Origin: Corinectria fuckeliana
Lineage: Eukaryota; Ascomycota; Sordariomycetes; Hypocreales; Nectriaceae
Direction of reading: 5' to 3'
NCBI GenBank assembly: GCA_019137255.1
Contig: WPDH01000500.1
Location: forward strand, 1-53,796
DNA: 53,796 nucleotides
This document shows, piece after piece, positions 44,801 to 53,796 of the stretch; the first letter of the stretch is position 1; each line of letters opens with the position of its first letter. The translations under genes and the position numbers were made by a program. The notes under the pieces were generated by a model that made no database searches, was not told the origin of the DNA, and saw nothing but the letters and a program-made list of their open reading frames with translations.

Positions 44801-46013
44801 TGCGCCCCGACTGAGGTACCTCGGGCCAGCCGTTGGGGACCCCGCTTGGGGCCGTCTCAGTGGACAGTGCTCGAGTCAAGCTGTCGACCGGGGGGGGCCG
44901 GGCTTCGACAGGAGAGAGCGGACATGGACAGTGCCATGAATTAGCGGACGTCGAAGACATCTCATCTCATCCCCTCCCGGTCCAGTCCAGGGCCCCAGAG
45001 CTCTCTGTCCAGTTAAGCCAGTGACCCTGGGTGGTCTGTGAGCAGAGGCACATCTCGGCTCGGCCTGTCCATCCATGCGGTTTTCACAAGCGACCCAAGA
45101 GATGATATGGTGGTTGATTGATGGACACAGCAGAGATTGACGGCGACGACAGACCACACAATGAATAACCGGATTGGCTCGTTTATTGGTTTTGACAGTG
45201 AGGAAGCAGCGTCTAAGATCCAACAAAACCGTGGACTCGTACGGGCTCCATCATCAACAAATCTACTTGCCCATGTCCTGGGCTTCTATGTAGGTACTAG
45301 GGATGGGACCCCGTCTTCGGCCTTGACGGCAGGTACTTATCCTAGTTGGCTACTACGAGGTACTCGGATGCGAGGTACCCGCTTGGCTTGGCGTCTCCAT
45401 GTCGCGGATGTGGGCTGGCTGCCTTACGCACTGTGACTACTGGCTTGGCTTTGGTTAACACTGCCACAGCCAGTCACCAAAGCCAGTTGTTTGGACATGT
45501 AGCACGGTGCGCAGATGGGTAGGTAAGCTCAGTGCGGGATTGGTAGGTACCTACTCGGCCTCCGGTACCCCAGTTTCGCGACAGGCAGTAGATCCGCCGA
45601 TGTACCAGCTGCGACTATTGGTACGGTAGCCTTCTGCAACCGGCCGTGCTGGTCTTCCTCCACTTCCAGTTGGAGCGGGTTGGTTGGTCTAGTAACTTAG
45701 GCCCTTGCGGCTGGGCTCCATGGGCACTGCAGTGGTGCAGGTGGCCTCTGCGCCCAGGCTCTCCACCGGCCGGCCACTGTTCACTGGCCACTGGCTCGGC
45801 GTACCGCACAGCCAGGTACCAAGGTACACACTGCTCGACCTTCTCTCTTCCCCTTTCCTCCATCCCATCTCTCCATTTCCCAATCCGCCATCCGCCATCC
45901 GCCATCGTCAACCGCCATCCTCATCCGCCTCTTGTCGACTTCCTCCGGGGCACACCTTGGACGTCCCTTCGACTGGAATCGACTCGGCCGTCCTGCCTGC
46001 TGAGCATCTGCAG
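41810..46013. other. 4.2 kb region without a supported gene
   Basis: I find no gene of recognisable family between the aldo/keto reductase start and the casein kinase leader. The longest frames (223 codons at 41852-42523 plus, 135 codons at 43126-43533 plus) have unconvincing composition. The interval 42,500-43,100 is A/T-rich. Palindromic elements cluster at 44316-44340 (TAGGTACCTAAGGTACCTAG), 44484-44494 (GTACGAAGTAC) and about 45545 (GGTAGGTACCTACT). A minus-strand piece around 43310-43500 has a short frame ending at a GTAAGT donor and may be a decayed exon. The right end (45,640-46,013) is C/T-rich and probably belongs to the casein kinase promoter and leader. Confidence 0.5.
44316..44340. 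repeat. double GGTACC palindrome
   Basis: Two AGGTACCTA palindromes stand side by side followed by CTAGGTAG, with potential to form a hairpin. It is the densest instance of the recurring TACCTAGGTA-type motif in the window. Confidence 0.65.
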
Positions 46014-46569
46014 GTGAGTCCATCCACAACAACAACAACAACAACAACAGCATCAAACACACCCCATCCCATTCCCGTTTCCCTGGAGCTGCGTTGGCGC
46101 GCGGAGCGAGGTGGTGTGCAGATCAGTGCCTCGGTGCGTTGGATGTCTATATCCAAACCTCAAGTTGTTACTGCCCGTTTGCTAGTCTCGCTGGCTTTCG
46201 CGGTACTCTGTTTGACTGGCTCTCGCCCTGGGCGCCCTCTTTCTTCTGCCCGTTGCCAGCTTCCCTACCCTCTCCCCGGGTCGGGCCTATAGCAATAGGG
46301 GCGAGCAGTCGTGCCCGCGTCCTACAGTACATCAGTTTCCTGCGGTTGCGGCTACGTCTGGGGGGCTTTGCCGCGCCCCCAAAATCCCACCCAACAACCA
46401 GCGCCCTGACAACTGACAAGCCTGGGCACCTCGCCTCATCCTCTCGTCCAACCGCATGCCACGCCACTCGTCCTGTTTTAATTCTTCCCCCTTTCCGCCC
46501 TCGACTCATTAAAGAACTCTAACCTGTTTTTATCAGCGCTGACCGCTGTTTTCTCGACTTTGTTTACAG
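46014..46569 (+). other. probable 5' UTR intron of the casein kinase gene
   Basis: A strong donor (CTGCAG|GTGAGT) at 46014 and a strong acceptor (TTTGTTTACAG) ending at 46569, with a GCTGACC branch-like site about 30 bases before it, define a 556-base intron in the leader. It is much longer than the coding introns here. An (AAC)n run at about 46027-46050 lies close to the donor. Long leader introns are common in highly expressed fungal genes. Not proven without transcripts. Confidence 0.5.
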
Positions 46570-46691
46570 GCATCGATTTCGCACTTCCAGCCTCTGCTTT
46601 TCCATCTCTGCATACCTCTCCCTTGTCCGAATCACGGTTTCCCTGCCTACGCGTTCCGAAGGTGGTCCCGCGGTGACCGCCCCACGCCGCC

Positions 46692-48181
46692 ATGGCTTCC
46701 AGCTCGTCCAACGTCGTCGGCGTCCACTACAGGGTCGGCAAGAAGATCGGAGAGGGCTCCTTTGGTGTCATCTTTGAGGGTACCAACCTGTTGAACAATC
46801 AGCAAGTTGCCATCAAATTCGTGAGTTTATTGCACAACACCAGCCGAGACGCGATCTCGGGTTCTGCTTATTTCGCCCAACTAACCATGCACAATAGGAA
46901 CCGCGAAAGAGTGATGCTCCCCAATTGCGAGATGAATACCGAACATACAAGATTCTAGTTGGCTGCCGTAAGAGCCCATCTTTCTCAGGCCTATCCTCGC
47001 GTGACTGACATATACCTATAGCCGGCATTCCCAACGTTTACTACTTCGGACAGGAAGGCCTCCACAACATCCTGGTCATCGACCTTCTCGGCCCTTCGCT
47101 CGAGGATCTTTTCGACCACTGCGGCAGGAGGTTCTCCATCAAGACTGTTGTCATGGTTGCCAAACAGATGCTTTCAAGGGTCCAAACCATCCACGAGAAG
47201 AACCTCATCTATCGTGACATCAAACCCGACAACTTCCTCATCGGTCGACCCGGTACCAAAGCCTCCAACGTTATCCACGTCGTCGATTTTGGCATGGCCA
47301 AGCAATATCGCGACCCCAAGACGAAGCAGCACATCCCGTACCGAGAGCGAAAATCCCTTTCCGGAACAGCTCGTTACATGAGCATCAACACTCATTTGGG
47401 TCGTGAACAGTCTCGGCGAGACGATCTCGAGGCTCTTGGTCACGTCTTCCTCTATTTCCTACGCGGTGGTCTTCCCTGGCAAGGCCTGAAGGCTGCCACC
47501 AACAAGCAGAAATACGAGAAGATTGGCGAGAAGAAGCAGACGACCGTCATCAAGGATCTCTGTGAGGGCTTCCCTGAGGAGTTCTCCAAGTATCTCACCT
47601 ACGTCCGAAACCTCGGCTTCGAGGACACTCCCGACTATGATTACCTCCGAGAGCTTTTCACCCAGTCCCTCAAGAACACCGGCGAGGTCGAGGACGGAGA
47701 GTACGACTGGATGAAAATCTCGAAGGATTCGGGAAAGGGATGGGACTCCATGAAGAACCACAACGCATACCTCCACAACCCCAACGTGCGCCCGGGCCCT
47801 TCTCAGATGGAGCTCCACAGCGCCCACCGCCCCGGGAATACCACCTCTCACCAACAAGCACAAAACCTCACTGTCGGCCGTTTAAACGCCGCGCAACCCC
47901 CTCCTCCGTCTCCGATCAAGCAGATGGGCAAGCAGAGAGATCGGCCAAGCGTCCCCGGCGCCTTGTCAGCGCAGCGGGGGAGCGGAGCTGGGGGTCTCCG
48001 CGATATGGCTACCCCGACTGGCTCGACTCAAGCCCAGTTCCAGAACAGCGCCCAGAACCTGCCCCAGCCGAGGACCTCCCAGCAGGGCCCGCCGACCCTG
48101 ACAACCCAGCCTAATGGCCGGCCCGCCGACCCTCAACCCAGCGGCTTCCAGAAGCTCATGAAGACGCTGTGCTGTGGTTAG
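46692..48181 (+). CDS. YCK1: casein kinase I, YCK (plasma-membrane) type
   Basis: Three exons, 46692-46820, 46898-46967 and 47022-48181, encode 452 residues. The kinase domain (about 13-300) is complete: glycine loop KIGEGSFGVIFEG, ATP-binding Lys42 in VAIKF, catalytic Asp132 in YRDIKPDNF, metal-binding Asp155 in DFGMAKQYRD, and the CK1 signature LSGTARYMSINTHLGREQSRRDD. The tail is rich in Pro, Gln and Ser and ends LCCG. The terminal Cys450-Cys451 pair corresponds to the palmitoylated cysteines that anchor yeast Yck1/Yck2 to the plasma membrane. Expected roles are glucose sensing, endocytosis and polarity signalling. The start lies in CGCCGCCATGG, an excellent context. A 5' UTR intron is likely. 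It is closer to YCK than to HRR25 because of GCPGIPNVYYFG and the C-terminal cysteines. Confidence 0.96.
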
Positions 48182-49153
48182 TTGCATTCTGTCGGCCATT
48201 GGGACTGTTTGTGTATGTATTGCTGTGGCATTCTGCTCCAGGAAATTTACGTGGATGGCGGCCCGAATTCAAGGAGGATCCCACACCTAGAAGAACGGAT
48301 GGAGGCAGGAACCCAAATGGAGAAGATATGTCGCTGAAAGGAAGCGGATTCGGAGAAGAGCAGCCTCATTCGGCAACAACAGCTTTCGGGATCTCGAACG
48401 GCGCAGGGAAATCTCGAACGATACCACGATCCCAGGATCTCTATCAGTCGAAATCGGCCGACGTCATCTACGTACTATAGAACCCACCCGGAACTGATGG
48501 GAGACCATATCCATTAACGGGTCAACTTCACAAGGAAGCAACATCACCTGATGGATACAGGTCTTGGAGCCCCGAATGCTTTCCTTTTTATGTCTGGTAT
48601 TCCATCACGAAACTATACTAAAACCAGTTTAATCAGCGCAGCACGGCGCAGGGAGACGGAGCAGGGCAGCATTGGGTTTGGCTCGGTGTTATTTCCTCTA
48701 CTCTTTTCTCTCATGATGCTGTCTATAATACTTGTCTTTGATCACCTGCCGAGACGAAGTCAACGCGGCCCGGTGCAAGTGGAGTGAGGTGAAGCGAAGC
48801 GAGCGGGCTGTGTCGGATGAGGTGCGAGAAGTAGTCAGTGTGGGCATGGGCTCGGGAATGGAAGCTTGGTGATTTGTTTGTGAGATGAGATAGAGCACTA
48901 TACGGAGTTCTTGTTAGGTACAACTTGTAATGGAAAAAGGCGTTGCCAATATCATCATCGCCCTTTACTTTTCAATAATCGCCCACCAAGTATCATCACA
49001 TTTATGTAACATTAAAAGTCCTCCCATGTAAGGGACACCAAACCTGGAGACTCCCGTGCCGCCGCTCCTGCTCTAACCTGCTGAAATACTCCGTTGACAC
49101 TAGAGGTCAAATGGAAATGCTCCTACAGTCTGCGTGCATCAAATCCAAACTCT
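48182..49153. terminator. shared 3' flank of casein kinase and p24 genes
   Basis: A 972-base gap lies between convergent genes. I see no supported frame. An AGGTGAAGCGAAGCGAG stretch near 48790 is a small imperfect repeat. Confidence 0.4.
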
Positions 49154-50028
49154 TTAGGTCAGCTTCTGCTTGATGAAGAATGATCGAAGGTGTGAGAGCT
49201 GCCAGGTGCAAGTGATTCCCAAGACGACGACCTGGAGAATGATCCAGCGAATTACGCGGGAATTGGTGGACTCGGATTGATCTCGGAACTCAGCCTCTCG
49301 CTCCTACACGGGGTAAAACGATAGTTAGTGCTTTGTTTCTCACTCATGCTACATGGTTTTCGATTCGGCTTCCAAGATGGCGCCCAGGACCAGCATTTGA
49401 ATTGCGCAAAAGTGGGACGTGTACTCACTCGCTGGAAGACCTGCTCTCTCCGAATATCATTCAATCGTGCGTTCAGGTCCTTGACACGTGTCGTGATATC
49501 CTGGATCTTGTTCTTGTCGCTGCTCTCGATCTGGTTGGTCTCGCCGATGACGAGGTCCAGCGTTAACTTGATGCCGCCGTTGGCGTTCTTGGTCGACAGC
49601 CAGTTTGTGCGGCCGGACGTCGATGAGGGGGTGAAGCAGATCTTGTGGTCACCCGAATCGGCGGCGGAGAAGGTGAAGCGGCCGGCGGCTTGGCCACGCT
49701 GAGAGACGACGCGGTGGTCGTTGTCGAAGATTTCCTGCAGGCGACACAGTTAATCAAGGCTGGTCGGGACAGGTGTATGGGAGCTAATCAGAGGTTCGGT
49801 GGAATAATGGATAGGTGCACATACATCAACGGAGATGTAGATGCTGATGCCGTCGTGCTTCTGCCATGCCTGAGCTCGGTCGTCGTACTCCTCCGCGGTA
49901 TAGTGTCCCACGACGAGGGTGTCCTTGGGGAGTTCCTCGAAGAAGCACTTGGGAGTTACTCCATCGATGTAGAAGTAGAGCGCGTTCGCAACGGCGCCGA
50001 GCGACAGAAGAGGGAGGAGACTCCACAT
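49154..50028 (-). CDS. p24 family (emp24/GOLD) cargo receptor, alpha type
   Basis: Three exons, 49825-50028, 49429-49734 and 49154-49303, encode 219 residues. A signal peptide (MWSLLPLLSLGAVANA) is followed by a GOLD domain (about 17-120) with the paired cysteines in TPKCFFEELPKD and HKICFTPS. A coiled coil follows (about 145-180, DITTRVKDLNARLNDIRREQ), then one membrane helix (WIILQVVVLGITCTWQL) and a short cytosolic tail SHLRSFFIKQKLT. The tail carries a diphenylalanine COPII signal and a KxKxx COPI retrieval signal. p24 proteins cycle between ER and Golgi as hetero-oligomers and select GPI-anchored and other cargo. The tail and length fit the alpha branch (yeast Erp1/5/6). Intron lengths are 90 and 125 nt. 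Confidence 0.95.
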
Positions 50029-50477
50029 TTTGGCGGTATTGGCGGCGGAGATGGAAGAATGAAGGGTGCGGGTACGAGGGCGGTAGAATGCGCTTTCGGC
50101 TGGCGCAATTGAAGCACTCGTCGGTGTCGAGCCTCGTTGGAAAGTTCGTGAAGAGTCGTGTGCGAGGTTGCGAAGCGGCAGCAGCAGCAGCTCCGGCGCT
50201 GGGCGCAGGGGAAGCTGCCACGTTCGAAAACCGGCCCCGTCAGGAGTGGGGTCACGTGGTGATAACGCTTTGCGGATGGCTTGAACTGTTGCGCGTCAAC
50301 CTCGATGACTTCAAAATTTCGCGTTGACGAACCTAAATCGGCCTCACCCAGATTCGCCTTAACGATTATCAAGCTGAAGCTCTCTCAAAATCAATACCGA
50401 CCTTTCCCAAGCCCGATTCTGATGATTTGGAGATGAAACCCGCAATTTAACGATTCTTTCGACGACTGTCCGCCATC
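50029..50477. promoter_or_regulatory. bidirectional promoter between p24 and SWC4
   Basis: Two housekeeping genes diverge from this 449-base segment, so their promoters share or abut here. No reading frame of note lies inside. I see no certain binding site; a GTCACGTGGTGA palindrome at about 50250 contains CACGTG, an E-box recognised by Cbf1/bHLH factors. Confidence 0.55.
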
Positions 50478-52319
50478 ATGACATCCGACGTTCGCGACGT
50501 GCTCAACCTCAACGACGGAGGTTCAGGCCCCCGACCAGCGAAAAAGCAGAAGACTGCGGCGCCCAGACCAAACCTGAAAGGGCTTGCGCGTGAAGTCCAC
50601 AATCTAGGCGGCGACAACCCGATCGCCATCGTCCCCGAGGTGACCCATTTCAAAAAGCGACGCTTCGCTAATCGCAAGCCGGCTTCTCGATGGGAACTAC
50701 GGCCGTTTCGAAACTCCGCACGCGATGATCCAACGTTGACGCTGCGACACTGGAGGCGGGTGGGCGAGAAGTCGGAAGGCGACTTGCCGGAGCAGGCACC
50801 TGGCACGGCGGACGAGAGCGCCCAGCCGTCGAAGGATAAGATGGAGGATAGTGCCTTCGCGAAATTCAACGTCCAGGTGTCGGTGCCCCAGTACAGCGAA
50901 GGTCAATATCAACAATCACTCCAGGACAGTGACTGGACGAAGGGGGAGACGGATTACCTGCTGGGACTGGCCCGTGATTACGACCTGCGATGGCCCTTGA
51001 TTTGGGACCGTTACGAGTGGAATCCGCCTGCGACGAACGGGGAAGCCACCACTGATGGCGATGAGAGCAAGGCTGTCGTGCCGGTAACGCGATCTCGTTC
51101 GATGGAAGACCTGAAGGCCCGGTATTACGAGGTGGCATCTAAGATGATGGCGGCGCAGAAGCCGGCCCAGTACATGACTCAACCCGAGTTTGCGCTGCAC
51201 GAACTGATGGCACACTTCAACCCTCAGCAGGAGAGACTACGAAAGGAGTTCGCACTCAATGCCTTGACCAGATCACGCGAAGAAGCCCGGGAAGAGGAGT
51301 CCTTGCTGTTGGAGATCAAGAGGATACTGGCTCGCAGTGAACGGTTCAACGACGAACGTCGGGAACTGTACAGCCGTCTCGACTACCCCCGTGCGGACAC
51401 GGATATCAACGCCTTCAAATCTTCTGCCGGCTTGCAGAATCTTCTCCAGAACCTGATGAGTGCCGACAAGTCTAAGAAGCGTAAGTCGCTGATGGCCGTG
51501 GAGGGTGGTGTCAGCCCATCAGCACCTCCTGGCCCGCCACAAGTTGCTTCTGCCCAGGAAGCCGGACGACGCGAGAGCACTGCCACGTCAACTGGCCCTC
51601 GCGAGCCCGTTACCGCCGCCCCGACACCCAGTTCCACTAGCAAAAAGGGCCAACAGGAGAAGCCCGAGCGACGGAAGCTTACTACCCAAGAGGAAGTGGT
51701 ATACGGTGTTACGCATCACGACCGTCTGGGCTCTGGCCCTACTTTCCGCACCGAGAAGATCAACAAGCTCTTCTCGCACAAGTCCAATCAACAGCAACTT
51801 CGTATTACCAATGTCCTCAACGAGTTGGATGTGCCTAACAAGCTGGCCATGCCTACCGCGGCAACGACGCATCAATATGAGCAACTCCTTGGAGCTGTGA
51901 ATAGTCTTCTGGACGCTCGCAAGGTGTGGGACAAAATCGACGCCGAGATCAAGGTGGAGCAGGCCAAGAAGGCGGAGCACCAAGAGCTACTGGATTTGGC
52001 AGGAGAGACGGCCAAAGACCCGGCTAGAGAAGAGCCCGAGAAGAGAGCTGCTGCAGCTTCGGCGGAGGCCGGTGTTGCATCTCCCGAGGACAAGTCGGAC
52101 GAAGACGCCGCTGCCGCTACTAAGCCCGCCGCAGCCAAGAACGGAACCGAGGTAGCAGATGCCGAAACCGAAGCTTCAGAAGCCTTGACGAAAACGGCAC
52201 AAGAGGACCGTGAAGCCGATAAGGACGGCCGTCCAGGCAGCAGCAGCGCTGCACACAAACGCAGTGCGAGCGTTCTCAGCGGGGCGAGCGACAAGAGCGT
52301 CAAACGACAGAAGAAGTAG
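50478..52319 (+). CDS. SWC4: SWR1 complex / NuA4 subunit SWC4 (DMAP1)
   Basis: One uninterrupted frame encodes 613 residues. It starts MTSDVRDVLNLNDGG, as DMAP1/Swc4 orthologues do, followed by KKRRFANRKPASRWELRPF. The SANT/Myb-like domain is at about 150-190 (DWTKGETDYLLGLARDYDLRWPLIWDRY). A helical region rich in Glu and Arg (about 215-300) is followed by the conserved YGVTHHDRLGSGPTFRTEKI and LGAVNSLLDARKVW segments (about 412-500). The tail is low-complexity, rich in Ala, Glu, Asp and Lys, and ends in basic VKRQKK. Swc4 is shared by the SWR1 remodeller, which deposits H2A.Z, and the NuA4 acetyltransferase, and acts in the nucleus. The length is greater than yeast Swc4 (476) because of the disordered tail. 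Confidence 0.95.
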   Translation: MTSDVRDVLNLNDGGSGPRPAKKQKTAAPRPNLKGLAREVHNLGGDNPIAIVPEVTHFKKRRFANRKPASRWELRPFRNSARDDPTLTLRHWRRVGEKSEGDLPEQAPGTADESAQPSKDKMEDSAFAKFNVQVSVPQYSEGQYQQSLQDSDWTKGETDYLLGLARDYDLRWPLIWDRYEWNPPATNGEATTDGDESKAVVPVTRSRSMEDLKARYYEVASKMMAAQKPAQYMTQPEFALHELMAHFNPQQERLRKEFALNALTRSREEAREEESLLLEIKRILARSERFNDERRELYSRLDYPRADTDINAFKSSAGLQNLLQNLMSADKSKKRKSLMAVEGGVSPSAPPGPPQVASAQEAGRRESTATSTGPREPVTAAPTPSSTSKKGQQEKPERRKLTTQEEVVYGVTHHDRLGSGPTFRTEKINKLFSHKSNQQQLRITNVLNELDVPNKLAMPTAATTHQYEQLLGAVNSLLDARKVWDKIDAEIKVEQAKKAEHQELLDLAGETAKDPAREEPEKRAAAASAEAGVASPEDKSDEDAAAATKPAAAKNGTEVADAETEASEALTKTAQEDREADKDGRPGSSSAAHKRSASVLSGASDKSVKRQKK

Positions 52320-53739
52320 AGGTGCCACCGAAGTACCCCTATACTTGCCTCCACGCGCTGGTGACCCCCGACGCAAGAGAGGAACCAGGGGTGAAACATG
52401 CCGCTGGGATTCAGGGTCCCAAATCAATGTGACGACAATGTCGCCGACGTCAGTAGTTGTCGGGTGTTATCTTTAAACCTGGAACATCCCTATCAGGAAC
52501 AGGACCTGCTTAGTCTAGGTGGGGACTATGACGATGGATGGAGATTGACGACACCGCACATCTGGATCTGAACCATAACACCAGTACCGAGGAAGCGCCG
52601 ACGAGGGAGCAGTGCATGGTGACTGTTGGAACCCGTTTGCAGCTCTCCGTGGCCTAGGCCGCCTAGTCTTGCATATGCATATGGTTGGCGGCGCAAGCCA
52701 CTCTCGGACGAACGAGGCGGAGATGGATGGGTGGGATGGCGGATCACGAAACACTGGCGTCAGGCAACCCCGTGTGAGGTGGGTGACATGGAGCGCCTAC
52801 GCCGGCGAACTGGGCAACATGAGGAGTGCTTCACAAGAGTTTGAGGACATCCGTTTCGTGTTTCGTGGACCAGGATGCTTAGTGAAGGGCGGTGGGTAGA
52901 TGTACAGCTATGGAGGAGGAATAGACGCCGAGAGCACTTACCAGACGGTAGGACCTGTCGTCCTATTAAAGAACCTGCAGCTCATCGGCGGTTGCAGTGA
53001 GGCTATGGCTTAATATAGCTACCGGTTCCTAAAAATACCAAACCCCCATGCGCGCGTGGAAATCAACTTCCCAGATGATCCAGATCGGGACGGGACACCC
53101 GGCCCATGCTCCTGTAGGGCTATGTACTGTACTCTTCCTCCCGTCCGGCGCGTTGGGCCCGGGACATGGGCGGCGGCAACCATCTCGTGGGGTGGCGGAA
53201 GGAAGGGAGGGCCATACCGGCGCCTCGGGACACACGGCGGACACCAATCGGCTGGACGAGGTCATCTCCAGATGCCGCCGGACCCCTGGGAGGCACCCGG
53301 GGGTCGGGGTGAAGTTGGACGGCCCTGGCTGGGAACAAACGAGTGTGAGGGAGGGGGCGTGTGCGCATGTGCATCGCAGAGGCACGAGGTCACTGGGCGT
53401 CAAGACGACGACGAAGATTCGACGAGATGCGGGGATGCGCTGGGTTGGATTCGCGACGGGCGAGGTCATGTCCTGTGCAGGAGGCGGTAAGACGCGTAGT
53501 GTCGTTGTAGGACAGATGGATATGTCCACAAAGGGACGGGCGTGTAGGAAGGCAAGCGCATGTGAAGCCGCCAGCGTTCGTCGTCGAGCTCGTCTCACTG
53601 GTGTAGTTTGCCGGTGCCTTGCATGATGGACCCAGTGGGAGGGCCCGTGGAGAAGATGACGTCCGGACGCTGCATGGAAGCGAAGCCATGAACGGTATAA
53701 AAATAGTACTCCTATGTGCCGTACCTGCGGGAGGTAGAA
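52320..53739. other. SWC4 3' flank and unassigned right-end sequence
   Basis: Beyond the SWC4 stop no gene is supported. Both strands are open at 53029-53626 (189-192 codons), but the products are rich in Arg, Pro and Thr without family features, and an opposing pair of frames is expected in GC-rich DNA. Confidence 0.5.

Positions 53740-53781
<42 letters not shown>
53740..53781. repeat. 42-base poly-G run near the window end
   Basis: Forty-two consecutive G residues are followed by TTTAGAAAC and six more G at the last base. A homopolymer of this length at the very edge is more typical of a sequencing or assembly end artefact than of chromosomal sequence, though a true G-tract cannot be excluded. 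Confidence 0.85.
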
Positions 53782-53783
<2 letters not shown>

Positions 53784-53796
53784 TAGAAACGGGGGG

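Noticed and set aside
46094..46522. 142-codon plus-strand frame before casein kinase I
   Set aside because: Lies inside the probable leader intron; Pro/Ser/Arg-rich and without conserved motifs.
53029..53626. opposing frames of about 190 codons on both strands
   Set aside because: Mutually antisense low-complexity frames without family similarity.

Overview
The window is nuclear DNA of a filamentous ascomycete (Pezizomycotina, most likely Sordariomycetes; Hypocreales is a guess). Genes have short introns (about 48-136 nt) with GTAAGT-like donors and CTRAY branch points, lie on both strands without operons, and encode fungal families (Zn2Cys6 regulator, Inn1/Fic1 C2 protein, YCK casein kinase, SWC4). 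Intergenic DNA is sprinkled with short GTACGAAGTAC-like and TACCTAGGTA-like palindromes.

Layout. Positions 1-12,500 hold no gene I can support beyond a doubtful fragment at the left edge. A C/T-rich stretch (12,500-14,642) leads into a four-exon Zn2Cys6 transcription factor (14,643-18,343). A seven-exon DDX60-type helicase of about 1,761 residues (21,053-26,750) converges on the single-exon UTP15 gene (27,414-29,000, minus). Then come a proline-rich C2 protein of the Inn1/Fic1 cytokinesis family (29,602-32,696, minus) and a free methionine-R-sulfoxide reductase (34,570-35,427, minus) whose model needs a 5-nt microexon and a start codon isolated in its own exon. A LETM1-like mitochondrial protein (36,300-37,497) and a one-domain SCP2 sterol carrier with a PTS1-like C-terminus (38,214-38,832) follow on the plus strand. 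A six-exon nitronate monooxygenase (39,001-40,333) and an AKR6-type aldo/keto reductase (40,644-41,809) are on the minus strand. After 4.9 kb without a clear gene come YCK-type casein kinase I (46,692-48,181), a p24 cargo receptor (49,154-50,028, minus) and SWC4 (50,478-52,319). The window ends in a 42-base G run.

The genes are mostly conserved housekeeping functions: ribosome biogenesis (UTP15), chromatin (SWC4), secretion (p24), septation (Inn1/Fic1), membrane signalling (YCK), mitochondrial and peroxisomal functions, and redox or detoxification enzymes. I see no secondary-metabolite cluster, intact transposon, CRISPR array, tRNA or rRNA. Exon models were built by hand by matching splice sites to family conservation and checking that every frame closes; they are not transcript-supported.
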